NCBI RefSeq assembly: GCF_029105185.1
Contig: NZ_JAFMZK010000007.1
Coordinates: 142,883-206,882 of the forward strand
Direction: 5' to 3'
Length of the DNA stretch: 64,000 bases
From: Aliiroseovarius sp. Z3
GTDB taxonomy: Bacteria; Pseudomonadota; Alphaproteobacteria; Rhodobacterales; Rhodobacteraceae
In this document: positions 28,929 through 38,059 of the stretch, one piece after another
How the letters are laid out: each line of letters starts with the position of its first letter
Numbering within the stretch: position 1 is the stretch's first letter
Position numbers and translations under genes: made by a program
Notes under the pieces: generated by a model
What the model was told of the DNA's origin: nothing
What the model saw: only the letters and a program-made list of their open reading frames with translations
Databases searched by the model: none

Positions 28929-30362
28929 TTGCAAAAAATCACGCCGATCATTCTGGCAGGCGGCGTTGGTTCGCGTCTTTGGCCAGTATCCCGTGAAAGT
29001 TTTCCCAAGCAGTTTCTAAAGATTGAAGGTGCGCCCAGTTTGTTTCAGCAAACCGTGCAGCGCTTTCAACAGGCCCGATTCACACGCCCGATCATCGTCA
29101 CGAACGAAGACTACCGTTTTCATGTCGTCGAGCAGATGGGGGAAATCGGCACATTACCAGAGCTGATATTGCTTGAGCCCTGTTCGCGAAACACCGCTGG
29201 TGCTGTTCTGGCGGCGGTGAACATGCAAGCCAATAGGGCACCGTCATCACTGTGCATAGTTGCGCCTTCGGATCATTTGATTTCGGATCGCGCCGCGTTC
29301 ACTGCTGCCATCGAACAGGGAGTGTCGGCAGCCGTGTCTGGCAAGCTGGTGACGTTCGGGATTAAACCGGACCGGCCCGAAACCGGGTACGGGTATCTTG
29401 AGGTTGAGAGAGAAACCAATGACAGCGGTCAACCTGCCCCTGTCGTGTCCTTCACCGAAAAGCCAGACCTGCCCACGGCAGCCCGGATGATATGTAGTGG
29501 GTGTCACCTGTGGAACGCCGGCATCTTCCTGTTTCGGACCACGGACATGCAGACCGCATTCACACAACATGCACCGGACATAGCCACACAGGTTGACGAA
29601 GCGCTTGCCGGGTTCACGCTCGACCTTGGGTTTACCCGACTGGATCGGAAGGCTTGGCAGGCTTTGCCGGATGTGTCGCTGGACTACGCCGTGATGGAAC
29701 ACGCCGACAACATCTGCGCTGTGCCGTTCGACGGGCACTGGTCTGATCTGGGCAGCTGGCAGGGATATTGGCGTGAAGAATGCAAATCAGAGACCGCGCA
29801 AAACGGCCTCGTAACAATCGGGAATGCACATGGCATAGATTGTGAAAGCAGCTTGCTGATGACCGAAAGCGCGGATCAGACAATAGTGGGCCTGGGATTA
29901 CGAGATCTGGTGGCGGTCGCGATGAACGACGCCGTACTGGTCGCAGACCGAAACCGTTCGGACCAGATCGGAACGGTGGTTAAGTACCTCAAAGCCAGGA
30001 GCGCGCCGCAAGCCACGATCCGATCTCAGGACTTCAGACCTTGGGGTTGGTTTAAAGAACTGGTCGCCGGTCCGGGGTTCAAGGTGAAAATGATTACCGT
30101 ACATCCGCGCGGAGTTCTGTCCCTTCAATCACATACCCAACGCGCTGAACACTGGGTTGTGGTTGAAGGATCTGTCAGCGTGACCATCGGAAATCAAACA
30201 CTGGAATTGTCGGCAAACCAATCTGCATATGTCCCAAAAGGCGATGTTCATCGCATGGAAAACAACGGCCATACCGATGCCGTCCTGATCGAGGTGCAGA
30301 CTGGCTCCTATCTGGGCGAGGATGATATTGTCCGGTACGAAGACGCATACGCACGCTGCTAG
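28929..30362 (+). CDS. manC: mannose-1-phosphate guanylyltransferase / mannose-6-phosphate isomerase
   Basis: The 477-residue bifunctional enzyme makes GDP-mannose. The N-terminal nucleotidyltransferase domain has LAGGVGSRLWPVSRESFPKQ and the C-terminal cupin domain has HPRGVLSLQSHTQRAEHW and GDVHRMENNG with the metal-binding His residues. The start is TTG 28929; a stop codon at 28893 and the lack of an ATG leave no other choice, and AGGGCG lies upstream. It supplies mannose or fucose-type donors to the polysaccharide locus. Confidence 0.95.
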   Translation: MQKITPIILAGGVGSRLWPVSRESFPKQFLKIEGAPSLFQQTVQRFQQARFTRPIIVTNEDYRFHVVEQMGEIGTLPELILLEPCSRNTAGAVLAAVNMQANRAPSSLCIVAPSDHLISDRAAFTAAIEQGVSAAVSGKLVTFGIKPDRPETGYGYLEVERETNDSGQPAPVVSFTEKPDLPTAARMICSGCHLWNAGIFLFRTTDMQTAFTQHAPDIATQVDEALAGFTLDLGFTRLDRKAWQALPDVSLDYAVMEHADNICAVPFDGHWSDLGSWQGYWREECKSETAQNGLVTIGNAHGIDCESSLLMTESADQTIVGLGLRDLVAVAMNDAVLVADRNRSDQIGTVVKYLKARSAPQATIRSQDFRPWGWFKELVAGPGFKVKMITVHPRGVLSLQSHTQRAEHWVVVEGSVSVTIGNQTLELSANQSAYVPKGDVHRMENNGHTDAVLIEVQTGSYLGEDDIVRYEDAYARC

Positions 30363-30380
30363 GCGGCACGGGTATGCGGA

Positions 30381-31121
30381 TCACAGCCGCAGGTTCTGAA
30401 CAGCCAGACTACCGATCCGCTGACCAACCCACTGGCTGGACTTCAGGATACGACCATTTCCATCGACCCAGTAAACGTTGTTGAACGCAATCTCGCCACG
30501 CTTGCAGCTTTCCTTCATAATCACGGCGTCGGCATTGATCGCGCCCAGGCTGACACGCTCGGACTTGTCGCGTGTCAACGTGCAATCGACAATAAGGTTG
30601 GTGCTTTGGCCGAGATTGCCAAGATAGAAATGTTCGCGCTTATAGTTGGCATTGCGCCGCGCGGTGATGGCCGACACGGCTGTGTCGATACGCGATGCCA
30701 TAAGGTCTTCACCAAGCCCGCGTGTGTTTGCCAGAACCCCGCGTTGGAAGGTCAGGCCCTGACCGGGCGCACTGCCCCACGTGACGTAGTCACCATTTCT
30801 GCCGACCGGACTGATCGCCAGCACCGCTTTGGTGTTGATACGTACGACCAGCGCGATTGGCCCTTTTGTTGCGGCCAAGGCCTTGGCCACGATGGCATTT
30901 GGATCGGTGGCTGCGGGCGTCGCGGCAGCTGGCTTAGTTTCTTTCCCGCCGCCGAGTTTCTTGCCCAGTTGCTTGCCCGAGCTTTTCAGAAGGCTGGCGG
31001 TGATTTTCGGAAGCTCAACAGCGTCCGTATCTGATCCACATCCACTTAGCACGATCGAGGCGGCCAGAACGCACCCGGCAACGCGCATGGCGCGTCTTGT
31101 GAAACCGTCTTTCACACTCAT
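30381..31121 (-). CDS. yjbF: YjbF/GfcB-type lipoprotein
   Basis: The 246-residue protein has a signal sequence ending in the lipobox LSGC and a YjbF domain, with WGSAPGQGLTFQRGVLANTRGLGEDLMAS as the recognisable core. YjbF proteins are outer-membrane-linked lipoproteins of exopolysaccharide or group 4 capsule systems. ATG 31121 overlaps the yjbH stop (ATGA), so the two are translationally coupled. Confidence 0.85.
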   Translation of the reverse strand: MSVKDGFTRRAMRVAGCVLAASIVLSGCGSDTDAVELPKITASLLKSSGKQLGKKLGGGKETKPAAATPAATDPNAIVAKALAATKGPIALVVRINTKAVLAISPVGRNGDYVTWGSAPGQGLTFQRGVLANTRGLGEDLMASRIDTAVSAITARRNANYKREHFYLGNLGQSTNLIVDCTLTRDKSERVSLGAINADAVIMKESCKRGEIAFNNVYWVDGNGRILKSSQWVGQRIGSLAVQNLRL

Positions 31122-33229
31122 CTCCAGAACTTGCCCCAGCGGGATGCCAAGGCATCTCCGTGACCTTCGTCCACCCATTCGAACAGGCGCCCGTCCACTT
31201 CCAGTCGCGCCCCTCCATCACGCGACAGCGACCGCAGTTCTGCGTTCGATGCTCCGCGCGACGGGGTGCCAAACGCCCATTCGAACGGGATCGACAGTCG
31301 GATGCCCTTGTCAAAAGAGCCTTCGCCGAAATCCTCGGCTGAAACGTTCGTCTTGGTCACGAAGCCGCCGATCTTCCAGCCGTTGTCAAAGGTCCGGTCG
31401 ATAGACAACGTAGCACCATAGTCACCGGCCAGATATCGACCAACGTCAAGCTGACCGGTAAATCCATTTCCAAAATCGTAATACGCGGACACGTGCCCGG
31501 TAACGACGCTGTAATCCCGGAAGCTGAACAGCTGATCGAATTCCCGCTGTTTCACCCAAGCCACTTCTGCGCCAATGGCAAGCTGGCTGTCGACTGGCTT
31601 CCAAAGAACTTCGGCCGAAACACCGCCGAACATGCTTTCAAGGTAGCCGATAGTAACGCGGCTATAGAGGTTCTTTCCGGGCCGCCCATACATGCTTGCG
31701 GTCAGGTGCGAAATCGCTGGATCACCCTGAGAGGAGTACAACGCGCCCTGCGTCCGTACCGGCGGCAGCTTGGACGAGCCTGGGACGCCTTCCTTCAGGT
31801 TGCCCCAGATGCTTTTTGAAACAGATCCGGACAGGAAGATGTTAGGCGCGATCTCATAAGATCCGCTTAGTTTCAGCCCGAAATCTGCGCGGATGGGGCT
31901 TGCGGGGTCAAAGAAGCTCAGACCCATATACGGGGCCAACGCCCAGCGGAACCGGCTATCGGGATAGGCAAGTTCAGAATTGCGCACAGCACGTGGTGTT
32001 GCTTCGTCAATGGAAACGCGCTGGAACATATCGACTGCCGGGGCGTGCTCCAGCCGTTCGATATCGCTACGTCGCATGGTGACTTTGGACAGCGGAATGC
32101 CCCGGTCCACCAGCGTGATGACAAATGTCTCAATCGACGGCGGCAAGGCGTGGGTCAGAACCCGCGCGGTCCGCCCAATAGCTTGCGCCGGCGAGTAGTA
32201 CTTGCGGTTGTCGACCTTCAGTTCGGCCCGAGTTGCGCCCAGCGCAAGGGATTCCAGGCTGATGCCATCCTTGTTTAGCGCATCCCCGACAGCCTTGCGG
32301 ATGCCGGTTTCATTGGTTGGATCAGAGATCCACCCGGTGCTCCACGCTTCCGTGTTGCTGCGCGACGGTCGCGGCTTGACTGGCAAAGGCGCACGTTCGT
32401 TCCCCGAGCGGGCAATGGGCTGCCGTGGGTTCAGGCGGATGACAACATTTGCCCCGATCGTATCACCTGCAAGATAAAATGCGTTCAGGTGAATGGCAGG
32501 CGAAACCTGGTAGTCCACAGCGAAGTTAAACGGAGACTTATGCTCCATTATCCCTGCCGCCACCTCCTGAACATAAGCGTCAGAGCTGTATTCCGCCTTG
32601 AGGGTCAGCTTGTCGTTGACCTTGTAAGAGACGCCGGCAAATGGCGCGAAATCGCCCTTGAACCATTGGCTTGCATTCAACGTGCCGCCCTGACCAAAAT
32701 TCCACGGGGGCCGCGAACCTGTCGCTCCGATCGGCTTGTAGCTGCCCATACGCCCCCAACCCAAACCACCCGTTACCCGCAGGCGGTCACCGATGGTTTT
32801 CGTGGCAACAATATACTCGCTGGAATAAATTCCGGTGCCGATGAAGTCGCGAATACCGACGGACACGGCCGGGAAATATTTGCTTTCGTTCAGAACACGA
32901 TAGCGAACATCGAAGCTCCGGTCGAAGTAATCCCCGACAACCGGGTGGAAATCGGCGATCTTCGCATACCGGAAGCTGCCCGACAGGCGGGGCGTAATCT
33001 GGAAGCTCAACGTGCCATTGGCGTTGGGACCGAACTGTGAATAGGTGAACGCCAGTTCGCTATCAGCGGCGGCCTCGGCGGTTGGCATCGCGATCAAGCC
33101 GGGCGTCCCGTAAATCGTATAGCTGGAGGTCAGCGTGCCGACCTCTGCCACGACAGGTGTTGCCGTCGCGGCCGTAAAGCCAAAGGCCACAAGCTTACAA
33201 AAATCCACCCGAGAAATGCTCACTGCCAT
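31118..33229 (-). CDS. yjbH: YjbH/GfcD-type outer-membrane polysaccharide protein
   Basis: The 703-residue protein has an N-terminal signal sequence and two halves rich in beta-strand, with YGTPGLIAMPTAEAAADSELAFTYSQ near the N-terminus and PYMGLSFFDPASPIRADFGLKLSGSYEI in the second half. This is the YjbH/GfcD family, predicted outer-membrane barrels for export of an exopolysaccharide. GGAG directly abuts ATG 33229, so a GTG two codons later (33223) with better spacing may be the real start. It is coupled to yjbF. Confidence 0.88.
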   Translation of the reverse strand: MAVSISRVDFCKLVAFGFTAATATPVVAEVGTLTSSYTIYGTPGLIAMPTAEAAADSELAFTYSQFGPNANGTLSFQITPRLSGSFRYAKIADFHPVVGDYFDRSFDVRYRVLNESKYFPAVSVGIRDFIGTGIYSSEYIVATKTIGDRLRVTGGLGWGRMGSYKPIGATGSRPPWNFGQGGTLNASQWFKGDFAPFAGVSYKVNDKLTLKAEYSSDAYVQEVAAGIMEHKSPFNFAVDYQVSPAIHLNAFYLAGDTIGANVVIRLNPRQPIARSGNERAPLPVKPRPSRSNTEAWSTGWISDPTNETGIRKAVGDALNKDGISLESLALGATRAELKVDNRKYYSPAQAIGRTARVLTHALPPSIETFVITLVDRGIPLSKVTMRRSDIERLEHAPAVDMFQRVSIDEATPRAVRNSELAYPDSRFRWALAPYMGLSFFDPASPIRADFGLKLSGSYEIAPNIFLSGSVSKSIWGNLKEGVPGSSKLPPVRTQGALYSSQGDPAISHLTASMYGRPGKNLYSRVTIGYLESMFGGVSAEVLWKPVDSQLAIGAEVAWVKQREFDQLFSFRDYSVVTGHVSAYYDFGNGFTGQLDVGRYLAGDYGATLSIDRTFDNGWKIGGFVTKTNVSAEDFGEGSFDKGIRLSIPFEWAFGTPSRGASNAELRSLSRDGGARLEVDGRLFEWVDEGHGDALASRWGKFWR

Positions 33230-33421
33230 CTCCGTTCAACATCTTTTTTTGTTCAAATACGCGATCCTTGCGGACAAATCACCTAAAACCGACACGGAAC
33301 AGCGGTTTGCAGTGGATTGTCGCGCAAATGCACAAATGATCTCCGGTCCGTCTAGCGTCTGTAACGCGACGTTACCAGCCCTAACAAAACGCGGTCGGCT
33401 ATAGTTAAGAAAAGCCCTTAG

Positions 33422-34594
33422 ATGTCGGAGCCGATCATGACACTTTTCACACCATCCGCCGCATGGGTCAGCGACGAGCACCGCATGTTTGCGGATATGA
33501 CCAACCGTTTTTTTGCTGACGAGCTGACCCCCAATATCGAACGCTGGGTCGATCAGGGTATTGTTGACCGCGACTTTTGGCACACAGCCGGTCAGGCGGG
33601 TATCATGGGCGGCGCCATCCCCGAGGCGTTCGGCGGCGCGGGCGGTGACATGGGATTTGAAAGCGTCGTGATCTATGAACAAACCCGCACCGGCGATTGC
33701 GGCTGGGGCTATGGCATCCAGTCCATCGTGGTGCACTACATCACCGCCTATGGCACCGAGGAACAGAAGGCGCGTTGGCTGCCCGGCCTTGCCTCGGGCG
33801 AGATCGTGGGCGCGATTGCCATGACCGAGCCGGGCACCGGGTCCGACCTTCAGGCCGTGCGCACACGGGCCGAAAAGGACGGCAACCAATACAAGATCAA
33901 TGGCTCGAAGATTTTCATCACCAATGGGCAGGCCGCCGACCTGATCATCACCGTTTGCAAAACCGACCCGGATGCAGGGGCCAAGGGTGTGTCATTGATC
34001 GTGGTCGAACCTGATCAGTGCGAGGGCTTCAAACGCGGTCAGAACCTGAAAAAGCTGGGCATGAAGGCCAATGACACGTCCGAGTTGTTCTATGAAGACG
34101 TGAAAGTCCCCCAGACCAACCTGCTCGGTGCCGAGGAAGGCCAAGGCTTCTATCAGTTGATGAAGCAACTGCCGTGGGAGCGGTTGCTGATCGCCATTCA
34201 AGCCCTTGGCGCCATTGATTTCGCGCTGGAACAAACCATCGCCTATACACAAGAACGCAAAGCGTTCGGGCAACGCGTGATGGATTTCCAGAACACCCGG
34301 TTCAAGCTGGCCGAATGCAAAACCAAGGCCGAGGTGTTGCGCAGCTTCGTCAATGACGGGATCGCGCGGCTGATTGATGGCACACTGGACGCGCCCACCG
34401 CCTCAATGGCGAAATACTGGGGCAGCGAGGTGCAGAACGAGGTCATGCACGAATGCCTGCAACTGTTCGGAGGCTATGGCTACATGATGGAATACCCCAT
34501 CGCGCGGCTCTATGCCGACGCCCGCGTGCAGATGATCTATGGCGGCACGAACGAGATCATGAAGGAACTGATCGCGCGGTCGATTGATGTCTGA
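33422..34594 (+). CDS. acyl-CoA dehydrogenase
   Basis: The 390-residue flavoenzyme has the family signatures AIAMTEPGTGSDLQAV, ITNGQAADLIITV and the C-terminal LFGGYGYMMEYPIARLYADARV and IYGGTNEIMKELIAR, where the Glu is the usual catalytic base. It oxidises an acyl-CoA at the alpha-beta position, passing electrons to ETF. ATG 33437, with GGAG upstream, is an alternative start. It overlaps the CoA-transferase gene by 8 bases, so both serve one acyl-CoA pathway. Confidence 0.94.
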   Translation: MSEPIMTLFTPSAAWVSDEHRMFADMTNRFFADELTPNIERWVDQGIVDRDFWHTAGQAGIMGGAIPEAFGGAGGDMGFESVVIYEQTRTGDCGWGYGIQSIVVHYITAYGTEEQKARWLPGLASGEIVGAIAMTEPGTGSDLQAVRTRAEKDGNQYKINGSKIFITNGQAADLIITVCKTDPDAGAKGVSLIVVEPDQCEGFKRGQNLKKLGMKANDTSELFYEDVKVPQTNLLGAEEGQGFYQLMKQLPWERLLIAIQALGAIDFALEQTIAYTQERKAFGQRVMDFQNTRFKLAECKTKAEVLRSFVNDGIARLIDGTLDAPTASMAKYWGSEVQNEVMHECLQLFGGYGYMMEYPIARLYADARVQMIYGGTNEIMKELIARSIDV

Positions 34595-35687
34595 CGCTGT
34601 TCGAAACGGCCCTCTCAAAGGGGTCAAAGTCATTGAAATTCAAGGGCTTGGCCCGACGCCTTTCGCCGCGATGTGGCTGGCGGACATGGGCGCGGAGGTC
34701 GTGCGCATCCAGCGACCGAACCTCAAGCCATTGATCCCGCAGAAGGTGGACGTGCTGAACCGTGGGCGCGGCTTTGTCGAGCTGGATCTGAAAGACGACG
34801 CAGATCGCAGCACCGCCCGCGCCATGATCAATCGCGCAGACATGCTGATTGAAGGGATGCGCCCCGGCGTGATGGAACGTCTTGGCCTTGGCCCCGAGGC
34901 GTTCACAGATAGCAACCCACGCCTGGTTTACGGTCGCATGACCGGTTGGGGGCAGACCGGGCCGCTGGCTCAGGCCGCGGGGCATGACATCAACTACATC
35001 GCCATCACCGGCGCGCTACACGCCATCGGGGGTGGTCGTCCGGTGCCACCGTTGAACCTGTTGGGCGATTTTGGTGGCGGCGGCATGTATCTGGTCGCCG
35101 GAATGTTGGCAGCTCTACACGCCGCGCACACAACGGGCAAAGGCGATGTGGTGGATGCCGCGATCACCGACGGCACCGCACATCTTATGGCGATGATCTA
35201 TTCCATGCACGGCGCGGGGATCTGGGCGGATGAGCGCGAGGCGAACCTTCTGGACGGAGGTGCGCCCTTCTACACCGTCTATGAATGCGCCTGTGGCGGG
35301 CACATATCGGTTGGCGCACTCGAGGCGAAATTCTATGCCGAGCTACTGTCACGGCTGGGGCTTGGGGATGCCGACCTTCCGGCTCAGATGGATGTCGGGG
35401 GCTGGCCGGTGCTGCGCGCCCGTTTCACCGAACGTTTCAAACAGAAAACCCGCGATGAATGGGCGACATTGCTGGAAGGCACCGACGCATGTTGTGCGCC
35501 CGTCCTGTCCCTGCAGGAAGCCCCTGACCACCCGCATAATCGAGCCCGCAATAGTTTTGCGACGGTCAGCGAAGTGATACAGCCCGAAGCGGCACCGAAA
35601 CTGTCAAACACACACCCACACGCGACCATGGGACGAGAACATGCTCCTATGCAAATCGAAGATGTTTTGGCGCGCTGGTCGCAGTAG
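34587..35687 (+). CDS. CaiB/BaiF family CoA-transferase (alpha-methylacyl-CoA racemase-like)
   Basis: The 366-residue family III CoA-transferase/racemase begins with LKGVKVIEIQGLGPTPFAAM and contains AGHDINYIAITGAL, whose Asp matches the catalytic residue of alpha-methylacyl-CoA racemase, and GDFGGGGMYLVAGMLAALH. Together with the upstream dehydrogenase it may process branched acyl-CoAs. ATG 34587 overlaps the preceding gene; the previous codon is TTG. Confidence 0.92.
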   Translation: MSDAVRNGPLKGVKVIEIQGLGPTPFAAMWLADMGAEVVRIQRPNLKPLIPQKVDVLNRGRGFVELDLKDDADRSTARAMINRADMLIEGMRPGVMERLGLGPEAFTDSNPRLVYGRMTGWGQTGPLAQAAGHDINYIAITGALHAIGGGRPVPPLNLLGDFGGGGMYLVAGMLAALHAAHTTGKGDVVDAAITDGTAHLMAMIYSMHGAGIWADEREANLLDGGAPFYTVYECACGGHISVGALEAKFYAELLSRLGLGDADLPAQMDVGGWPVLRARFTERFKQKTRDEWATLLEGTDACCAPVLSLQEAPDHPHNRARNSFATVSEVIQPEAAPKLSNTHPHATMGREHAPMQIEDVLARWSQ

Positions 35688-35803
35688 TTACCAACACGCT
35701 CACCGGCTTCTGTGTTGCCCGGTGAGCGACAGAAAAGACTTCCGGTTTTCCCAATTTGCCCCTTGCAAACCCCGCGTGGGACCGCTAAATCCCCGCCTAC
35801 CGC

Positions 35804-35880
35804 GCTCTGGTAGCTCAGCTGGATAGAGTACTTGACTACGAATCAAGGGGTCGGGGGTTCGAATCCTCCCCAGAGCGCCA
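35804..35880 (+). tRNA. tRNA-Arg (ACG)
   Basis: The 77-base sequence folds as a tRNA. The acceptor stem GCTCTGG pairs with CCAGAGC, followed by discriminator G and an encoded CCA. The D stem GCTC/GAGT, anticodon stem CTTGA/TCAAG with loop CTACGAA (anticodon ACG), and the T loop GTTCGAATC are present. Nine bases beyond its end begins the Tn7-like element, so it is the likely attachment landmark. Confidence 0.97.
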
Positions 35881-35884
35881 TTTC

Positions 35885-35889
35885 ACTTT
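35885..35889. repeat. target-site duplication ACTTT (left copy)
   Basis: ACTTT immediately precedes the TGT end at 35890. The same five bases immediately follow the ACA end at 63835. A 5-bp duplication is standard for Tn7-like transposition. Confidence 0.85.
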
Positions 35890-35940
35890 TGTAGAACGTC
35901 AGACGAATTTGACCTTTGCGTCATAAACTGACCCAATCCC
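35890..35940 (+). repeat. left end: terminal 7 bases plus two TnsB-type 22-base repeats
   Basis: After TGTAGAA come two abutting 22-base units starting at 35897 (CGTCAGACG... TTGACC) and 35919 (CGTCATAAACTGACCCAA). These have the form of TnsB binding sites. Orientation is inverted with respect to the right end. Confidence 0.8.
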
Positions 35941-36070
35941 CATTTTTGCCCGTGTGGCCTGTTGCGTTGATCTGACTTCCCTTTCGGAAAATCAGGGCTG
36001 ATTTGCAGGTCAGACGGCGAAGCCGCCTGTTCCTGCTGATCTGCCACGTGGCGAACGCGGGAGGGGGCGA

Positions 36071-36144
36071 GGCAATGCTATTCGACAGGGATGGTGCGGC
36101 CCGCAGGCACAGCCGAGGACACGGCCCTGTCTAATCGCATTGCC
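36071..36144. repeat. long imperfect inverted repeat (20-base arms, 18/20 matched)
   Basis: The arm at 36071-36090 (GGCAATGCTATTCGACAGGG) matches the reverse complement of 36125-36144 at 18 of 20 positions, with a GC-rich 34-base loop. It could be a structured RNA, a recombination site or a replication/transfer element. No family is recognised. Confidence 0.5.
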
Positions 36145-36361
36145 CGAGGGGGAGGGCCGCGCCCTCACCCTGACGGCCAGGGGCGTTTGGCTTGTCCAAA
36201 TCCCGCTGGCTCACGAAACGAAAGCGGTGGAGCCGATAGCCGCGCGAAAACTCACGAGGACGGCCCATACCGGACGCTGAGAGTGCGATTCAATGCTGCA
36301 TCGCAGCTTCTCGGAAGCGGACATTGATAAAAGGTTGTGTCCGCCCCTCCTTAACCGAGAC

Positions 36362-36407
36362 AAAAACCTGGCAAAACCGTAATGGTTTTGCCGGGGGTTT
36401 TTGTCCT
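36362..36407. terminator. rho-independent terminator, bidirectional form
   Basis: AAAAACCTGGCAAAACC pairs with GGTTTTGCCGGGGGTTTTT around GTAAT, with an A-tract before and a T-tract after, so it could act on both strands. It isolates the tyrosinase gene from transcripts entering from the tRNA side. Confidence 0.75.
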
Positions 36408-36610
36408 GACTAAGCGGTTGATCTCGGGCGGGGCAAGGGGCTTGGACAAGAACGGCCGTTTTTGACAGATAGACAGATAGATTGTGGCGGCATCTTTTTT
36501 GTCGAGATCAGGAGTGTTTCGCTGTCGGCGACGTCGCCCGGTGCATATGCAGCTTGAGCGAAACATGTTACCTTTAAAGAATTAGACCCAATTTTTGAGG
36601 CATTCCTAAT

Positions 36611-38059
36611 ATGAGAATTTCATCGCTTAGTAGACGTTGTTTCGTAAAATCGCTCGTAGTTAGTAGCACTTTGAGCGCAACGCATACACTCAGTGCAAGT
36701 TCCGTGGCCGCACAGGTCTTAGGACGTTCGCCCCTAAAGGTGCGCAGGAGCGCGACCGATCCTTCAGCCGCCGATGCAGTTGAAATGTATCGCGAAGCGG
36801 TCAGAGCAATGAAGGCCCTTCCAGATAGTGATATCAGATCGTGGGGCAGCCTATCCCGCATTCATCGAGATTTTTGCCCTCATCATAATTGGTACTTCCT
36901 GCCGTGGCATCGAGCTTACTTAGTAGCGCTGGAGTCAATCGGTGCCGAACTACTCGGAGAACCCGATTTTGCTGTGCCATACTGGGATTGGACCTCATAT
37001 CGTCAGCTTCCCCCACAATTTGTCCAAGAACAACACCAAGGCGTTGAAAATCCTCTGTTTCATAGTGGGCGTAGAATGGGGCCGAACGACACTCTAACGA
37101 CGGTTCTAATGCCTTTTGGTGTTGATGCTGAACAGATATTCGGACAGGGGAACATTGACGATATTTTATCTGCCGACACTTTTCAGTTGTTCGGCAGCTT
37201 CAAGAACGCCGGTCAAAACGATACTGACCCAAGCTGGCAACGGCGTCGGGGAACCGGTGCTAAGCTCGAACGCGAACCTCATGACTACGCTCACGGTGGA
37301 GTCGGGGGAGATATGGGAAACCCTTCTGTTTCTCCAAACGACCCTATTTTTTACCTGCACCATTGTAATCTCGATAGATTGTGGGACTTTTGGAACAAAG
37401 CGGGCAATCCTAACGAAGCAGATGTCAATTGGAGAGACTTCGTTTTCGTCCAAAACTTCCCTCTAGCCGATGGGTCGGCTTCTGCGGATGTTACAGTGTC
37501 CGATACGGAAGTCCCCGAAAACTTGGGATTCGTATACGATACTGGGCTAGGTGTGGTTAACATCGGCGCCGCGAGCCAGAATGTACTCTCCCCGCAACCT
37601 CGTACACTATTGCAGCAAACCTTCGCCCAACAGGCATCGATTGCTGCCGCGACTGACTTCCCCCAGTTGGCCACAGAAGAGTTTATGGCACTAAGCCAAG
37701 AGGTTGCATTTAGCCAGGAAAGAACTCAACGCATTGTCGCATTCGTTAACGGGGTCACTCCTCCAGATGAACTGGGCATTGGGGTCCGCGTTTTCCTAAA
37801 CTGCCCATACCTTACACCGGTGACTCCAGTGGACGATCCGCATTACGCGGGTAGCTTCACCTTCTTCGTAGATTCTGAGCATTCAAGCCATGGCGATCTA
37901 TCATTTGCCATTGACCTTACGAACACGATCAGGCGACTAGCGCTTGAAAATGAACTGGATAGCGATCAATTCAATGTGCAACTGGTGCCTCTCACGTATG
38001 ACGGGCAAGTTTACGATGGAGCCATAGAAATTGGTGAGATTGAAATCGCTGCGATCTAG
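36611..38059 (+). CDS. tyrosinase / polyphenol oxidase, Tat-exported
   Basis: The 482-residue type-3 copper oxidase has a twin-arginine signal SRRCFVKSLVV at residues 7-17. The CuA site IHRDFCPHHNWYFLPWHRAYL (residues ~84-104) and the CuB site, with EPHDYAHGG and DPIFYLHHCNLDRLW, supply the six expected His. The C-terminal ~110 residues resemble the KFDV-type shielding domain of polyphenol oxidases (YAGSFTFFVDSEHS ... VQLVPLTYDGQVYDGAIEIGEIEI). It would oxidise phenols in the periplasm. The next gene overlaps its end. AT-rich codons mark it as foreign cargo. Confidence 0.9.
   Translation: MRISSLSRRCFVKSLVVSSTLSATHTLSASSVAAQVLGRSPLKVRRSATDPSAADAVEMYREAVRAMKALPDSDIRSWGSLSRIHRDFCPHHNWYFLPWHRAYLVALESIGAELLGEPDFAVPYWDWTSYRQLPPQFVQEQHQGVENPLFHSGRRMGPNDTLTTVLMPFGVDAEQIFGQGNIDDILSADTFQLFGSFKNAGQNDTDPSWQRRRGTGAKLEREPHDYAHGGVGGDMGNPSVSPNDPIFYLHHCNLDRLWDFWNKAGNPNEADVNWRDFVFVQNFPLADGSASADVTVSDTEVPENLGFVYDTGLGVVNIGAASQNVLSPQPRTLLQQTFAQQASIAAATDFPQLATEEFMALSQEVAFSQERTQRIVAFVNGVTPPDELGIGVRVFLNCPYLTPVTPVDDPHYAGSFTFFVDSEHSSHGDLSFAIDLTNTIRRLALENELDSDQFNVQLVPLTYDGQVYDGAIEIGEIEIAAI

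Larger units (their letters stand above)
35885..36048 (+). repeat. direct repeat, copy 1 (element left-end region)
   Basis: This 164-base stretch recurs at 63836-64000 in the same orientation with roughly 85-90 percent identity by eye. The outer 50 bases (the binding sites) differ most, while the inner 100 bases, from GTTGCGTTGATCTGACTTCC to CTGCCACG, are nearly identical. It is the conserved left-end region of two related elements. Confidence 0.9.
36049..36610. other. non-coding region inside left end, structured
   Basis: About 560 bases without a credible gene. It holds the long inverted repeat 36071-36144 and the terminator at 36362-36407, listed separately, and then the upstream region of the tyrosinase gene. 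A 78-codon ORF at 36091-36327 lacks a binding site and recognisable protein features and overlaps the palindrome. Confidence 0.6.

Noticed and set aside
35890..36048. IS21-type insertion sequence ends
   Set aside because: Repeated TGACCC motifs resemble IS21-family ends, but no istA or istB gene is present and the TGT/ACA tips with ACTTT duplication and a tnsABC-tniQ operon fit Tn7-like better.
36091..36327. A 78-codon frame in the left-end region
   Set aside because: No ribosome binding site, overlaps a strong palindrome, composition unlike a protein.
36464..36481. Tandem GACAGATA GACAGATA
   Set aside because: Only two short copies; too small to call a repeat array. No CRISPR array was found in the window.
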